Shown here one piece after another: positions 31,731 through 42,805 of a stretch of 64,000 nucleotides of DNA. Both the position numbers and the translations under genes were made by a program. Under the pieces are notes generated by a model. The model searched no databases. It was given only the letters and a program-made list of their open reading frames with translations, and was not told the origin of the DNA. This DNA comes from Leptospira kirschneri serovar Cynopteri str. 3522 CT (GTDB lineage: Bacteria; Spirochaetota; Leptospiria; Leptospirales; Leptospiraceae): contig NZ_AHMN02000004.1 of the NCBI RefSeq assembly GCF_000243695.2, positions 186,001 through 250,000 of the forward strand, given 5' to 3'. Positions within the stretch are counted from its first letter, which is position 1, and every line of letters starts with the position of its first letter.

Positions 31731-32327
31731 GTGAAAGTTTTGAAGGAAAGAATTCTTTTTGTAGTAGTTTTGTTTTTGGGAATCGGTCTAGGTTTTTTCG
31801 GTTGGAAAGTATGGAAATCTAGATTGGCTGGAATTCAAGAACCTGTTTTTGTGGAAGAATGGTCTAAGACTACTTTGAAGGATACTCAAAACTTGGAAAT
31901 TCCTTTAAGCAAAATCCCAGGCAAACTCAAACTAGTCTATTTCGGATTTTCGCATTGTCCGGATATGTGTCCAAGAGCATTGATAGATATGTCTTTGGCC
32001 GTTAAGGAATTAGGAGACGAGGGAAAAAAACTGACTCCTGTATTTATCAGTGTAGATCCGGAAAGGGATTCACCGTCTCTACTTGCAAAATACGTAAAAC
32101 AGTTTTCTGAAGAAAGGTTTGTCGCTTTAACGGGTGAAAAATCTAAACTAGATTCTTTGCAGAGTGCGTTTGGAGCCGTGTCTAAAAAAGTCAACACGCA
32201 AGGAGGGTATACTGTGGATCACACCGTTTTTATTTATGTTTTAGATGATCAAAATAGGATTTTAATGACTTTTCCGGGAGGAATGGACGGAAAAACTATC
32301 GCGAAAGAAATTAGACGTTTTTTTTGA
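31731..32327 (+). CDS. Sco1/SenC-family copper chaperone
   Basis: 198 residues: an N-terminal membrane anchor (ILFVVVLFLGIGLGFF), then a thioredoxin-like domain with the copper-binding CPDMCP (near residue 82) and the conserved His in VDHTVFIY, plus ISVDPERDSP and FALTG-like motifs. Sco proteins deliver copper to cytochrome oxidase or keep cysteines reduced. Start may be GTG at 31731 or TTG at 31740, which has AGGTG 6 bases upstream. It lies 173 bases after the multicopper oxidase, completing a copper gene group; a separate promoter is possible. Confidence 0.9.
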   Translation: MKVLKERILFVVVLFLGIGLGFFGWKVWKSRLAGIQEPVFVEEWSKTTLKDTQNLEIPLSKIPGKLKLVYFGFSHCPDMCPRALIDMSLAVKELGDEGKKLTPVFISVDPERDSPSLLAKYVKQFSEERFVALTGEKSKLDSLQSAFGAVSKKVNTQGGYTVDHTVFIYVLDDQNRILMTFPGGMDGKTIAKEIRRFF

Positions 32328-32845
32328 GATTCGTATCGATTCCCTCATAAACCTGATTCCAAAAAAATAGATTTAGAATTTCAGAAAATTCTAAACTTGT
32401 AATCGTACAATGATCTACTGAACTTGAGTTCGGTTATGATTCATTTATCCGAAAAAAGTTGGATCCGAATTTTACGGATCAATTCCTACTCATAACTATA
32501 TAATAAAATACCTAATACTTTGCACTGAAATAGAATAGTGTTTTGCGATAAAAATTTGAAGTAGGCATTGAGATCAGTAAAATGTGAAGACTACAGTAAA
32601 TCACGATTTTACGAGCAAATTCTAAAATTGTATTCTTTTAGAAAATGGTTCTCGTTCTCTTACGTCGAACTCACGTTAATGTAGCTAGGTAAAAACACGA
32701 TTAACATTTTTAAAAAATTTCAGAATCAGACTTTTCTATAAGCTAAGTATATTTGTTTTATTTAAATTATATTTTATGAATTTGATTGCATATTTCAAGA
32801 TTTTAATGAATTATCAAAGATTCATTAAAATCTTTTGGAAAACAT
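32328..32845. other. Intergenic region with degenerate repeats
   Basis: No gene. 32488-32577 is a diverged copy of segment C (CATAACTATATAATAAAATACC ... GAGATCA; 20 of the first ~22 bases agree). 32600-32690 resembles 36150-36245 (CACGATTTTACGA, CAAATTxTAAAATTGT, TTTTAGAAAA), ending in TTACGTCGAACTCACGTTAA, the terminal motif of the family-B elements. So the region is built from mobile-repeat pieces. Confidence 0.5.
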
Positions 32846-33688
32846 TTAGTCGCAGGTAGTTTCAGAATTGATTCTGGTCCAGTAGGTATCGTTACCTTTA
32901 TAAGGCCAAAATTCATTTAAAATTGAAATTAACTTTTTGACTTTATTCGCAACGATAGGATCCACGGCACAGGTATTTTTTAAAATTGTGTTTTCATTTT
33001 CGGTTCCCATAAGAACTGCCATGAGTTCGGATCTATCTTCTTCCTGAGTCAAAGTAGAATAAAGATCGATAAAACCGGGGACTGGATTTGTAAGAGCAGC
33101 CCAAGGAATGCCGGGGTTTGCATAGGCTTCGGCACCTCCATTTCCATACTGAAAACTCGGTGTATTTAAACTGCTCCAATCTGATAGTATCTTTCGCATA
33201 TCTCCATAATGAGCAAAGTCTACGTTATGATTCAATTCGTGATGTATTACGTGGATTAAATAGTCTCGTGTTGATGTTCCGGTTCCATTGATAGAAAGAT
33301 ATAAAACCTTTTGATATGCGTCTGGAACCGCTGCGATATTTTGTCCGTTTAGTTTTAAATTTTTTCCCAAAATTACTTTTTCCGCTCTTCCTTTAATCCA
33401 ATATCCTCGGGGATACTTTTCAATTTCCAGGTCTAAAAAATTCCTATAATTTTGAATTTCATTTACGGGAGCGATTTCATATTGGATCTCGTTGAATGTG
33501 TCAGGTATGATTCGGTCGGAGATGATTTCCACATCTCGATTATAATCTTCAGCTTTATCTGCATTTGCTAATTGATTTATATGTAAAAGTAAAAATAAAA
33601 TTACGTTTGAATTTTCTTTATTTTCTTTGCTATTACAAGCATTGAGAATGAGAAGGAGCAAACAAATAAGAATCGATTTTTTGATCAT
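32846..33688 (-). CDS. Putative zinc metallopeptidase lipoprotein (HELNH)
   Basis: 280 residues. A lipoprotein signal ends in LILNACNS (Cys near 18). The centre has VIHHELNHNVDF, which contains the HExxH zincin motif (HELNH), followed ~35 residues later by GAEAYAN, whose Glu is a candidate third zinc ligand. This is the plan of the putative zinc-binding metallopeptidase lipoproteins (Peptidase_Mx1-like). Envelope-located by its lipobox. Substrate unknown. It stands alone between repeat-rich gaps. Confidence 0.7.
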   Translation of the reverse strand: MIKKSILICLLLLILNACNSKENKENSNVILFLLLHINQLANADKAEDYNRDVEIISDRIIPDTFNEIQYEIAPVNEIQNYRNFLDLEIEKYPRGYWIKGRAEKVILGKNLKLNGQNIAAVPDAYQKVLYLSINGTGTSTRDYLIHVIHHELNHNVDFAHYGDMRKILSDWSSLNTPSFQYGNGGAEAYANPGIPWAALTNPVPGFIDLYSTLTQEEDRSELMAVLMGTENENTILKNTCAVDPIVANKVKKLISILNEFWPYKGNDTYWTRINSETTCD

Positions 33689-34359
33689 CTGTTTATAATA
33701 CTCTTTTTTCGTGTTTTTTTCGTTTGGGATTATAATCTGAAAAAGTCTGTTTTTTAACAGAGGATCTAAATTTTGAAATAAGTACGAGATTTTTCTAAGT
33801 TAACGTGAGCAGGGCGTAACGCGAAAGGGATCGATGCGGTAAAACTAAAGTAGAACGTTTTCTACCATAACAACCCCACAAGTATTTGGATCTCAATATT
33901 AAATCTGTGGGAATTACGACAAATCCTCTGTAAAACTGAGCCCACCCTTATTTTTGGGTGGGGCAACTCAATGAATTGCTTCCCATGGGTCGCAATTCAG
34001 GTGGAGAAGTTCGGAAAATTTTTCTCTATCAGAAAAACATACTTTTTGCAAGTAAAAAGACTCATTCTTGTCGGAACATTTGAAAAATGTGCGTTTTAGG
34101 ATCAAGTTATTGGTATTTTATGAAAATTGAATCTGGTTTGGAATTCACAATAACTTGACCGAAGAGGAGAAGCCCGGCCTGCGCTTTATACGATTTTCGT
34201 TTTATTTTACAAATGGATTCAAGCTTAGGAAGCACCCGAATTATTACTTTTTAGAAATTCTGAAATCAGTCATTTGGATTTGTAAAAGTTCCTAGATTTT
34301 TGAGATAACTGGTTTTGTAAGTAACGATCTTATAACCATTTTGGTTTGATAACAAGTGA
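33689..34359. other. Intergenic region, repeat pieces, no gene
   Basis: 670 bases. It contains a terminal-motif fragment TTAACGTGAGCAGGGCGTAA at 33799-33818, a G+C-rich perfect 7-pair hairpin CCCACCC-N8-GGGTGGG (33941-33962) preceded by TGTGGGAATTACGAC, and plain A/T-rich sequence. The hairpin has no T-run, so it is not a normal terminator. Confidence 0.4.
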
Positions 34360-34707
34360 CTAAGAATGTGTTTTATCGTAAAAAGCAAATCCTACCGCGG
34401 CCAAGATCAAAAGAAAACTTACCGCGTGATTCCATTTGATTTTTTCCTTTAAAACTAAAGAAGCGAATAGTATAAATATGCTAATCGTAATGATCTCTTG
34501 CAGAATCTTGAGTTGAAACGTGCTGTAACCCTCTTCGTTGTATCCGATTCGATTTGCGGGAACCATCAGTATATATTCAAAAAGTGCAATTCCCCAACTT
34601 AGAAAAATTGTAAGAGGTAAACTCCAACCGTGAAAAAACTTTAAATGGCCGTACCAAGCAAAAGTCATAAAAAGATTGGAACATATAAGTAGAAAGAATG
34701 TTTTCAT
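34360..34707 (-). CDS. DUF486 family membrane protein
   Basis: 115 residues with four predicted helices. The motifs FAWYGHLKF, WGIALFEYILMVPANRIGY and FQLKILQEIITI match the DUF486 family (small drug/metabolite-transporter-like proteins) along the full length. No neighbour on its strand. Transport function is only a family-level guess. Confidence 0.88.
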   Translation of the reverse strand: MKTFFLLICSNLFMTFAWYGHLKFFHGWSLPLTIFLSWGIALFEYILMVPANRIGYNEEGYSTFQLKILQEIITISIFILFASLVLKEKIKWNHAVSFLLILAAVGFAFYDKTHS

Positions 34708-34923
34708 AAAAGAATATGAATTTGTGATTCCTTAGAAAGGCAATTCCGATTTAATTTTTATTATAGAGAATTGTTTGAGTGTAGAATATTGGTATTTTAT
34801 TATATAGTTTTGAAATACTATAAACGGTTCCAATAGGGTCTTGCTCATGAAAATTTACATTTTATTTTTTACAAAAGAATATACTTAGAAAAGAAAGTTG
34901 GGTTCGCCTTAAAAAAATATATA

Positions 34924-34951
34924 AAAAAAGAACCCCAAACGATTTGGGGTT
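34924..34951 (-). terminator. Rho-independent terminator of the Hsp20 operon
   Basis: Read on the minus strand: AACCCCAAA, loop TCG, TTTGGGGTT, then C and a run of seven T. A perfect 9-pair stem, 133-160 bases after the second Hsp20 stop. A second hairpin (CCGGCGG ... CCGCCGG, 35040-35076, long loop) lies between this and the stop codon. Confidence 0.85.
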
Positions 34952-35083
34952 TTCAGTGTTAGGTTTTAGACTTCAGGTAGTATAATGTGTCTTTGTTAAA
35001 CGTGATTTTAATCTCTTAAACAAATCTAGAAAAGTAAATCCGGCGGCGGAATTTTGGAAAATGAACACACCGCCGGATAAAGT

Positions 35084-35488
35084 TTATTCGGAACGAACCT
35101 CTATTTTTTTCGTAAGAGGTTTTCTCTTTGGAAGAGTCAGATTTAAGACTCCATTTTTATAAACCGCAGAGATACGATCCTCTTCTACAGATTCTGTAAG
35201 AGTGAAAACCCTTTTATATTCTCCTGTACGAAACTCAGAATATCTAAGTTCCCCCTGAATATCTTTACTTGAAATTTTTCCAGAGATGGTCAGTTGATCC
35301 TTTTCCAATTGGACTTGAACGTCTTTTTCTTCTACACCTGGAAGGTCTGCGAGTAGATAGATATTTTCCTCGTCGGAATAGATATCCACTCTGGGAGTGA
35401 GAATTCTTACTCTTTCTTTTTGTGTTTCTTCAGAAGTTTGATTCTCTTGGTCGGAATGATTTTTTTGATTCAAAACTGCACTGGTCAT
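35084..35488 (-). CDS. Small heat-shock protein, Hsp20 family (second gene)
   Basis: 134 residues with an alpha-crystallin domain (about 30-125): [27 protein letters not shown], a middle [21 protein letters not shown], and the family hallmark [11 protein letters not shown] near the end. ATP-independent holdase that forms oligomers and binds unfolding proteins. The N-terminal arm is short and polar ([18 protein letters not shown]). It starts 20 bases after the first Hsp20 gene, so both share the CIRCE-controlled promoter. Confidence 0.92.
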   Translation of the reverse strand: MTSAVLNQKNHSDQENQTSEETQKERVRILTPRVDIYSDEENIYLLADLPGVEEKDVQVQLEKDQLTISGKISSKDIQGELRYSEFRTGEYKRVFTLTESVEEDRISAVYKNGVLNLTLPKRKPLTKKIEVRSE

Positions 35489-35508
35489 TGTATTTCTCCT
35501 AATCGCTG

Positions 35509-35925
35509 TTAGTTGGTTTGAATTTGGATCTTACGTGGTTTTACACTTTCCCGAATCGGTAGGGTGAGAGTCAAAACTCCGTTTTTAAATTCTGCATTTG
35601 TTTTTTCGGAATCCACTTCTGTCGGGAGTTCCAAGACCCTGCGAAATTTTCCATGGAATCTTTCTACTCGATTGGAATCTTGGGTCGTTTTTGGTTCCTT
35701 TGTAAAAGTTTCTCCGCTCAGATGGAGTTGATTTCCGCTTACGGTGATTTCCAGTTTTTCCGGATCGATTCCTGGAATCAGTGCCGTAATCGTCACGGAG
35801 TCGTTTCCTTTATATATGTTCAAAGCGGGGTAAGCGCTTCCACCATTGAGTAAAAACGGGTCCCAAAGACTGGAAAACTGATTCTGTAACTTATGAAGGT
35901 CTTCAAAGATTCTAAATTGGTTCAT
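35509..35925 (-). CDS. Small heat-shock protein, Hsp20 family (first gene)
   Basis: 138 residues. N-terminal arm [21 protein letters not shown], then an alpha-crystallin domain (about 38-130): [48 protein letters not shown] and [12 protein letters not shown]. Same fold and role as the neighbour, to which it is clearly paralogous. The pair probably forms mixed or sequential chaperone oligomers. Two HrcA operators lie in the ~110 bases upstream, so heat-shock induction is expected. Confidence 0.93.
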   Translation of the reverse strand: MNQFRIFEDLHKLQNQFSSLWDPFLLNGGSAYPALNIYKGNDSVTITALIPGIDPEKLEITVSGNQLHLSGETFTKEPKTTQDSNRVERFHGKFRRVLELPTEVDSEKTNAEFKNGVLTLTLPIRESVKPRKIQIQTN

Positions 35926-35941
35926 GATTGTTTATTCCTCT

Positions 35942-35975
<34 letters not shown>

Positions 35976-36004
35976 AAAAAAAGTTCCAGCATTTTTTTAA
36001 AAAA

Positions 36005-36031
36005 TTAGCAATCTTTTTTATTGAGTGCTAA
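36005..36031. promoter_or_regulatory. CIRCE HrcA operator 2 (distal)
   Basis: TTAGCAATC-N9-GAGTGCTAA: only one mismatch to the 9-9-9 CIRCE consensus. It is 61 bases upstream of operator 1 in the same orientation, and the A/T-rich DNA between them is the likely promoter. Confidence 0.88.
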
Positions 36032-36871
36032 TTTTTTAAAAAAAGAAAAAATGAGATTTGGAGCCTTAGTAATATATGAGTTCGCTCATAATTTGTTTTT
36101 CTGAAAAAAGTTGGGATTAGAACTTTACGAATCGCTTTCTAAAACGTGGGAACTACCACAAATTAAGATTTTACGACCAAATTTTAAAATTGTGGGAACT
36201 TATACTTTTAGAAAATTTTTTCTTATCTTCTTGTGCTATCAACGTGAGGGTCTTAACTATTTGTAAGAGTTCCCATAAATTATGTCGTATTTACTATCAA
36301 GACTACGTTTTTTACGAATTCCTGTCTAAGGCAATTTTTGTTGGGGAGGCTAAAGTGGTAGTTCCCACATTTACAAAAAGATTTCTATTTTTAGATACAA
36401 GATCGAAAGAGTTTAGTATAACAAGATGTTCGTTACTTTTTAAAGTAATATGAGTTCGACGTAAGAAAACTAGGCGAATCCCTGGCTGTTAGGCAGTCTG
36501 ACTGGGTTCTTTAGCCCCTGGTCAATAAATTGCATACAGGAAACAATCGTCTTTAGTTTCAATTTATTATAGAACAAGATCCATAGAGAGCGTTGTGCTT
36601 TAGTTCAATTCTGATTCTAAAATCTTCTTTCAACTTGTGGGACCTTCTATCGATTGCTCTTTGCAGATCTCAGCAAACGCCAATGTATTGCTTCCTTAAG
36701 CAGATCGTTAGAGAGGCTTCGCTTGAGTTCCTCTACAAGTGCAACATAATAATCACTTTCGTATTTTTATCTAACTCACCTTATAATGAAGATGTTTTAA
36801 ACAAATCTACTTTGGGTCGAAAAACTGGATTTGAAAGTGATGATTCTTTTGAAGAAACTCCTAAAAAATGG
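36032..36871. other. Intergenic region built of repeat elements
   Basis: 840 bases upstream of the Hsp20 promoter and downstream of an SBBP gene. It contains single AGTTCCCA-type motifs (36268, 36361), a family-B element at 36449-36785, and the 3' flank shared with the duplicated SBBP gene (36793-36871). Open frames here on the plus strand have no ribosome site or family likeness. Confidence 0.5.
36449..36785. repeat. Diverged family-B (ACGTGAGTTCG-ended) element
   Basis: Left end ATATGAGTTCGACGTAAGAA matches the left end of the MITE at 40301; right end TATCTAACTCACCTTAT is its degraded inverse. The interior shares GATCCATAGAGAGCGTT with the 40301 element and CTGGTCAATAAATTG[C/T]AT plus TTTAGTTTCAAT with the reverse complement of 42440-42490. 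Non-coding, ~337 bases. Confidence 0.5.
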
Positions 36872-38287
36872 TTATCTATATTTTATAAGAAACATATCAT
36901 TTGTTCCATTGATTGGAGTTCCGTTGATTTCTCCGTTTGTATTTCCAATCGTGTAAAGATTTCCTTCTCGATCTTTTGCAATTTCGTTTCCAAATATTAT
37001 TGCTCCTGGATTACCAATTTGTTCCATCCATTTGTTTTGTCCGAATGAATTGTGCTTTGTAAGAAAGGCGTCGCTATTTCCTAACGAGTTATTCCCTCCG
37101 TTCAAGATATTTCCATTGGTAGAACCAGTTGTAAAAATGTTTCCGCTTTTGTCGGTAATGATAGAACTGACCTGGGTCTCTTGCAAAAAGCCGCCGATAG
37201 GGCCGAATTGACGGACCCATTGTAACGTGCCGCGTGAATCGTATTTGATAATGGTTCCGAGTTTATTTGTTCCGCCTAACGTTGTTTCGAATCGGCCATT
37301 GCTGGATCCGCCTATCAATATGCTCCCAAATGGATCTACGGTTATAGAAGCCTCGTAAAATGATGTATCAGCAGAACCGAGTTGAGCGAAAAATCGGCCA
37401 TTTCCATTGCTGTCGTATTTAAAAATAAAAATGTCCTCGTCTCCGATACTAGAGGGTGCATTTGTCTCATAGTTTATATTTCCGATACCGATTATATAAA
37501 TATTACCTGTAATTTTATCGAAAGTGATTCCTTTAGAAGAACTTTGCGCTCTTTCGACTCCGATTTGACGGATCCAATCCTCGTCTCCGTTACTTTTGAA
37601 CTTAATGATAAATCCGTTCCATCCGGTCAGAGGACCTCCCAAAGGTCCGTCTGAATTTCCGACTATATAAACATTTCCAAGAGCGTCTAACGTCATTTTT
37701 TGAGGTATAGTTTCATGCTTTGCAATACCTTTTTGTTTAGACCAAATTTGGTTTCCGTTGGAATCGAATTTTATTAAAAACAGATCTACCTTGCCCGTGA
37801 GAGCTCTCGGATAATTCCTGTTCGTATTGCCGGTTACATACACGTTATCGTTCGTATCGACTGCAATATCGGCTGCATGCAAAGTTGTACCTACGTTCCC
37901 AATTTGTTTCGTCCAAATCGGATTCATTTGAGAATCATACTTTCCAAGAATGAGATCCCGATTTCCAGAGGCCGCTGCCGAATTGTTATAAATACCTCTG
38001 TCCGTATCTCCCGTGATATAGATAAAATCTTTTTCGTCCACAGTTAGGCTTCTACCGTAAGTATTTGCGTTAGGAGCCCCAATAGACAGGGTCCGTTCTA
38101 ATTCAAATGTTTTTGAATCTGAATAGATTGTTAGATCGAATAGATCGTCATTGTTCATGATTTCTTCAATTTTATCACGAATAAATAATTGAATCCAAAG
38201 ATCGTTTGGTCCGGGATCTGATATACCTATTGCCTTAGCGGTGCACATTTGAAAAAATGTAAATAAAAGAATGTAAAATCTTCTCAT
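36872..38287 (-). CDS. SBBP-repeat (beta-propeller-type) exported protein, copy 2
   Basis: 471 residues. A signal-like N terminus (FYILLFTFFQMCTAKA) leads to repeated ~50-residue SBBP units with the core IAVDxxxNVYVTGxTN ... GxxDxFLIKFDSNGNxxWxKQxG, about seven copies to the C terminus. Such repeats fold as beta-propellers; the family is expanded in Leptospira and is thought to be surface-exposed or secreted, function unknown. The Cys in QMCTAKA may be a weak lipobox. It is the tandem paralogue of 38720-40141, and the 3' flank is also duplicated. Confidence 0.85.
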   Translation of the reverse strand: MRRFYILLFTFFQMCTAKAIGISDPGPNDLWIQLFIRDKIEEIMNNDDLFDLTIYSDSKTFELERTLSIGAPNANTYGRSLTVDEKDFIYITGDTDRGIYNNSAAASGNRDLILGKYDSQMNPIWTKQIGNVGTTLHAADIAVDTNDNVYVTGNTNRNYPRALTGKVDLFLIKFDSNGNQIWSKQKGIAKHETIPQKMTLDALGNVYIVGNSDGPLGGPLTGWNGFIIKFKSNGDEDWIRQIGVERAQSSSKGITFDKITGNIYIIGIGNINYETNAPSSIGDEDIFIFKYDSNGNGRFFAQLGSADTSFYEASITVDPFGSILIGGSSNGRFETTLGGTNKLGTIIKYDSRGTLQWVRQFGPIGGFLQETQVSSIITDKSGNIFTTGSTNGNILNGGNNSLGNSDAFLTKHNSFGQNKWMEQIGNPGAIIFGNEIAKDREGNLYTIGNTNGEINGTPINGTNDMFLIKYR

Positions 38288-38719
38288 AGTTTTCTTCCAA
38301 CGCTGGTGTTATGACCTAAATTATTTATTATTTTTAGGAAAGAAATTTAATTCAAAGTAGGGTGGTTTGTCCTATTTTTATAGTAAAAGAATGTTTCAAA
38401 ATTTTATTAGTGAATTCAAATATTCAAAAAAAAGAATTTAGATATAGAAATGAACTCAAGTCAAATATTTCTAAATTAGTGAAAAAGATAGAATTCGTTG
38501 CTGTACTTTGTTAAAAATAAACAAAATGATTTTACTCAGAATCGCAAAATAGAGTATTCAAAAATTTACTTTTTAACTGGGGATTTATCTCAAAATCTGC
38601 GATATTCTACTATATAACTCAAGTTATGTGATATTGAGGATGTTTTAAACAAATCTACTTTGGGTCGAAAAACTGGATTTGAAAGTAATGATTCCTTTGA
38701 AGAAACTTCTAAAAAATGG
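38288..38719. other. Spacer between the duplicated SBBP genes
   Basis: It contains the upstream region of copy 2 (AATTTAATTCAAAGTAGGG at 38347, matched at 40200 before copy 1) and the 3' flank of copy 1 (38636-38719, nearly identical to 36793-36871). The stretch 38432-38480 is the empty site of the MITE present upstream of copy 1. No gene. Confidence 0.6.
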
Positions 38720-40141
38720 TTATCTATATTTTATAAGAAACATGTCATTCGCTCCAATGATAGGGGTTCCGTTGATTCCTCTGTTTGTATCTCCGATAAC
38801 GTAGAGATTTCCTTGTGGATCAAGTCCAAGTCCATTTCCGGAAATGGTTGCACCGGGAATACCAATTTGTTGCATCCGTTGAATTTGTCCGGATGAATTG
38901 TGTTTTGTAATAAATGCGTCTTGAACTCCTAAAGAATTATCTCCTCCGTCTAAGATATTTCCATTTGTATGACCCGTAGTAAAAATATTTCCATATATAT
39001 CGGTTATGATAGAACGGATCACCGCCTGTTTTGGAGGAGCGCTATCGGGACCGAATTGTTGAACCCATTGTAGAGAACCGAATGAATCATATTTTGCTAT
39101 GGTTCCAAGCCAGCTCGTTCCAGTTAATTTATCTTTAAAACGACCGTTGCTCGTTCCACCTACAAAAACATTTCCGGATAAATCTACAGTTATGGATGGG
39201 TCCCCTAAGGATTTAGAGGCAGTACCGAGCTGGGCAAAAAATTGACGATTCCCTTGGGAATCATATTTGAAAATAAAAATGTCATTGTTTCCAATTGAGG
39301 GTATCTTGTTATTTTTAAAGTCTGCGCTAGTGATTCCGGCTACATAAATTGTATTTGTCGTTTTGTCGAAAGTGAGTCCTTTTGGAAAACTGGATGCTTG
39401 TGGAAATGCGATTTGATTTGCCCATTCTTGATTTCCGTTAACACTATTAAACTTGGCGATAAATCCGTTGGGTCCACTTAGAAGGCCGCCGAAAGGTCCG
39501 GATGATCTTCCGGTTATGTAAACATTTTCAAGCGAGTCTAACGTGATCTTTTCAGGAGAAATTGAAGCGTTTGCAATCCCTATTTGTATCCCCCAAAGTT
39601 CATTTCCATTGGAATCTAATTTGATTAGAAACATGTCATCCGTTCCAAAAAGTTGAGCGCCTCTGAAGTGATTTCTGGTATTGCCGGTAATAAACGTGTT
39701 TCCGTTCGAGTCGACTGCAATGTCTTGTACGTTTAAACTTATTCTTGCGCCTCCAATTTGCCGAGTACCGTTTACAATTGGGTTCATTTGAGAATCATAT
39801 CTTCCGAAAATTAAGTCTCGAATTCCAACGGGTGCAGCATTATAAATCCCTCCGGTCGTTTCTCCTGCGATATAGATGGAACCTCTTTCGTCCACGATTA
39901 AATTTCTACCAATAGTGTTTGAATTAGGCGCTCCAAGTAGTAAAGTTTTTTTTAATATTAAGTTATTCGAATTTTCATAGGTTATTGTATCGAATAAATC
40001 TTCTTTATCCATGATTTCTTCGATCTTATCACGAATGAGTAGTTGCATCCAAAGATCGTTTGGTCCGGGATCAGGTAGGCCTACCACCTTAGTGGTGCAC
40101 ATTTGAAAGAATGTAAACAAAAGGAAGTAAAATCGTTTCAT
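38720..40141 (-). CDS. SBBP-repeat (beta-propeller-type) exported protein, copy 1
   Basis: 473 residues, same layout as copy 2: signal-like FYFLLFTFFQMCTTKV, the shared GPNDLWMQL/IRDKIEEIM region near residue 30-45, then about seven SBBP units (IAVDSNGNTFITGNTRN, DDMFLIKLDSNGNELW, ITVDLSGNVFVGGTSNGR). The end, GTPIIGANDMFLIKYR, is nearly the same in both. The copies differ throughout the propeller, so the duplication is not recent or has diverged under selection. A 310-bp MITE is inserted ~160 bases upstream of its start. Confidence 0.85.
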   Translation of the reverse strand: MKRFYFLLFTFFQMCTTKVVGLPDPGPNDLWMQLLIRDKIEEIMDKEDLFDTITYENSNNLILKKTLLLGAPNSNTIGRNLIVDERGSIYIAGETTGGIYNAAPVGIRDLIFGRYDSQMNPIVNGTRQIGGARISLNVQDIAVDSNGNTFITGNTRNHFRGAQLFGTDDMFLIKLDSNGNELWGIQIGIANASISPEKITLDSLENVYITGRSSGPFGGLLSGPNGFIAKFNSVNGNQEWANQIAFPQASSFPKGLTFDKTTNTIYVAGITSADFKNNKIPSIGNNDIFIFKYDSQGNRQFFAQLGTASKSLGDPSITVDLSGNVFVGGTSNGRFKDKLTGTSWLGTIAKYDSFGSLQWVQQFGPDSAPPKQAVIRSIITDIYGNIFTTGHTNGNILDGGDNSLGVQDAFITKHNSSGQIQRMQQIGIPGATISGNGLGLDPQGNLYVIGDTNRGINGTPIIGANDMFLIKYR

Positions 40142-40300
40142 AGTTTTCTTTTCCGAACAGATATACGACTTAAATTATCTATTATCTTTAGAATAGAAAT
40201 TTAATTCAAAGTAGGGTGTTTTATCCTACTTCTGTAAAAGAAGAATGTCTCAATATTTATTAAGGAATATAAATATTCAAAAAAAAAGAATTTAATTATA

Positions 40301-40610
<310 letters not shown>

Positions 40611-40721
40611 TAATTATAGAGAAGATCTCAAGTCAAATGTCTTTAAATTACTAAAAAAGACGGAATTGGTTATATTTGCCAAAAATGAGTCGAATCATTT
40701 TACTCAGGGTTATAAAAAAAT

Positions 40722-40999
40722 TAGAGTTGTTGAAAAATTTCATAATGGAGATTGCTCATAACTATATAATAAAGTACCTTCTATTTTACATAGAATCAGC
40801 GTTTTTTGATAGAATTAACGGTACTCAATTTTATAGAGATCAGTAATATAGATCGTATGAATGTTTCAAACAATCTTTTGAGTGGTTCTAACAACATTAG
40901 AGTTATTGAAAATTTCATAGAAGCGATTCATGAAACTGCTTCCATAGATTATTTCATGAAACAGAAACAAGATTGAGAATTCATTTTTCAACAACTCTA
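40722..40999. repeat. Two abutting family-A MITE-like elements
   Basis: TAGAGTTGTTGAAAAATT at 40722 and TAGAGTTATTGAAAATTT at 40908 are left ends; TTTTTCAACAACTCTA at 40984-40999 is the inverted right end. The second element (40908-40999) is ~92 bases long. The first is disrupted by segment C (40755-40842) and its right end is unclear. Same ends as 58803-58906 and 55789-55874. Confidence 0.6.
40755..40842 (+). repeat. Dispersed ~88-bp repeat (segment C), direct copy
   Basis: Starts CTCATAACTATATAATAAAG and ends TTATAGAGATCA; nearly identical to the reverse complement of 12061-12147. Located inside a family-A left-end element. Non-coding. Confidence 0.7.
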
Positions 41000-41107
41000 T
41001 TATATTTTTTTAAATTTAGTATCGTAAGTTTTATTATAAAACCTTGGCTAAATTCAAAGTTTTGAATGTTCTAAGGTATTAGTCTAAGTAGTGAAAGGAT
41101 TTGATTT

Positions 41108-41658
41108 TTAAGAGCTCATGTATTCTTCCAATGGAATGAATGATACTCCGTTTAGTTGGGCATTTGTGAGTGTATCTTTTACTATAGAATCAATAATGAT
41201 TAAACTGGGTTCTTCTCCTAAACGAAATAGTCTAAGTCCTAGTATTTTTGTGGAATCAATGATTGGGTTTTTTAGAATCAATCTTCCGGCGGGGCTTTTA
41301 TTGATTCCACTTTTTAAACATTCTACACTTATCGGCAGAATACTCATATAGTAATTTGCTTTTGTTTCACCGGTTTGATTCTCAAAAAGTTCTACCGGAT
41401 AATATTGAATGTTTTCTACTCCGATCCGGTCCAGAGAGTTCCGCATTTTTTCCGAGAACAATGGTAAATCCGCAGTCATCAATCTGGATATACGATTTCG
41501 TCTTCGTAATCTATTCTGATTGGAACTCGGATCGGAAGATTTAGAATTTCAATCTTTTTACCTGTCATTACATCAATCCTGTCTAGTTCTTCTGGTAAAT
41601 CTCCGATATAAGGAACATTTAAATGATAGGTTACTTCTTCTAAAATATAGTAGTTCAT
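41108..41658 (-). pseudogene. Imm11/DUF1629-like immunity protein gene with a one-base frameshift
   Basis: From the ATG at 41658 the first frame reads MNYYILEEVTYHLNVPYIGD ... RIDYEDEIVYPD and stops; the second frame continues directly with LMTADLPLFSEKM to the stop at 41108 (124 codons). Joined, VYPD-LMTADLPLFSEKMRN is a normal family sequence, and adding one T in GATTGATGAC (near 41483) restores it. The combined ~180 residues, with GVENIQYYPVELFE and the ending NGVSFIPLEEY, resemble Imm11 (DUF1629) immunity proteins of polymorphic toxin systems. No toxin gene is nearby. A sequencing error could explain the shift. Confidence 0.5.
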
Positions 41659-42704
<1,046 letters not shown>

Positions 42705-42771
42705 CCCAGATTTCCCGACAACTGGGACTGACCCGGCGAAGCTATACTAAAAGCCTTTCTTTTAGCTTCTT
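42705..42771 (+). promoter_or_regulatory. Leader with two hairpins before the O-antigen operon
   Basis: First hairpin CCCAG-N12-CTGGG (42705-42726). Second: GAAGC ... TAAAAG / CTTTTAGCTTC with CCTTT loop and a 5-base bulge (42738-42769), followed by TTTTCC. The second looks like a weak intrinsic terminator placed 36 bases before the first gene, which would fit an attenuated leader that needs anti-termination. Inferred from shape only. Confidence 0.4.
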
Positions 42772-42805
42772 TTCCAAATTCAATTCATTCTTTTTTAATG
42801 CTTTA

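Noticed and set aside
33941..33962. CCCACCC/GGGTGGG hairpin as a terminator or small RNA
   Set aside because: No T-run, and it lies far from any gene end; left as an unexplained inverted repeat.
36593..37048. 151-codon plus-strand frame
   Set aside because: It runs through a repeat element and then antisense through the SBBP gene; the translation has no coding character.
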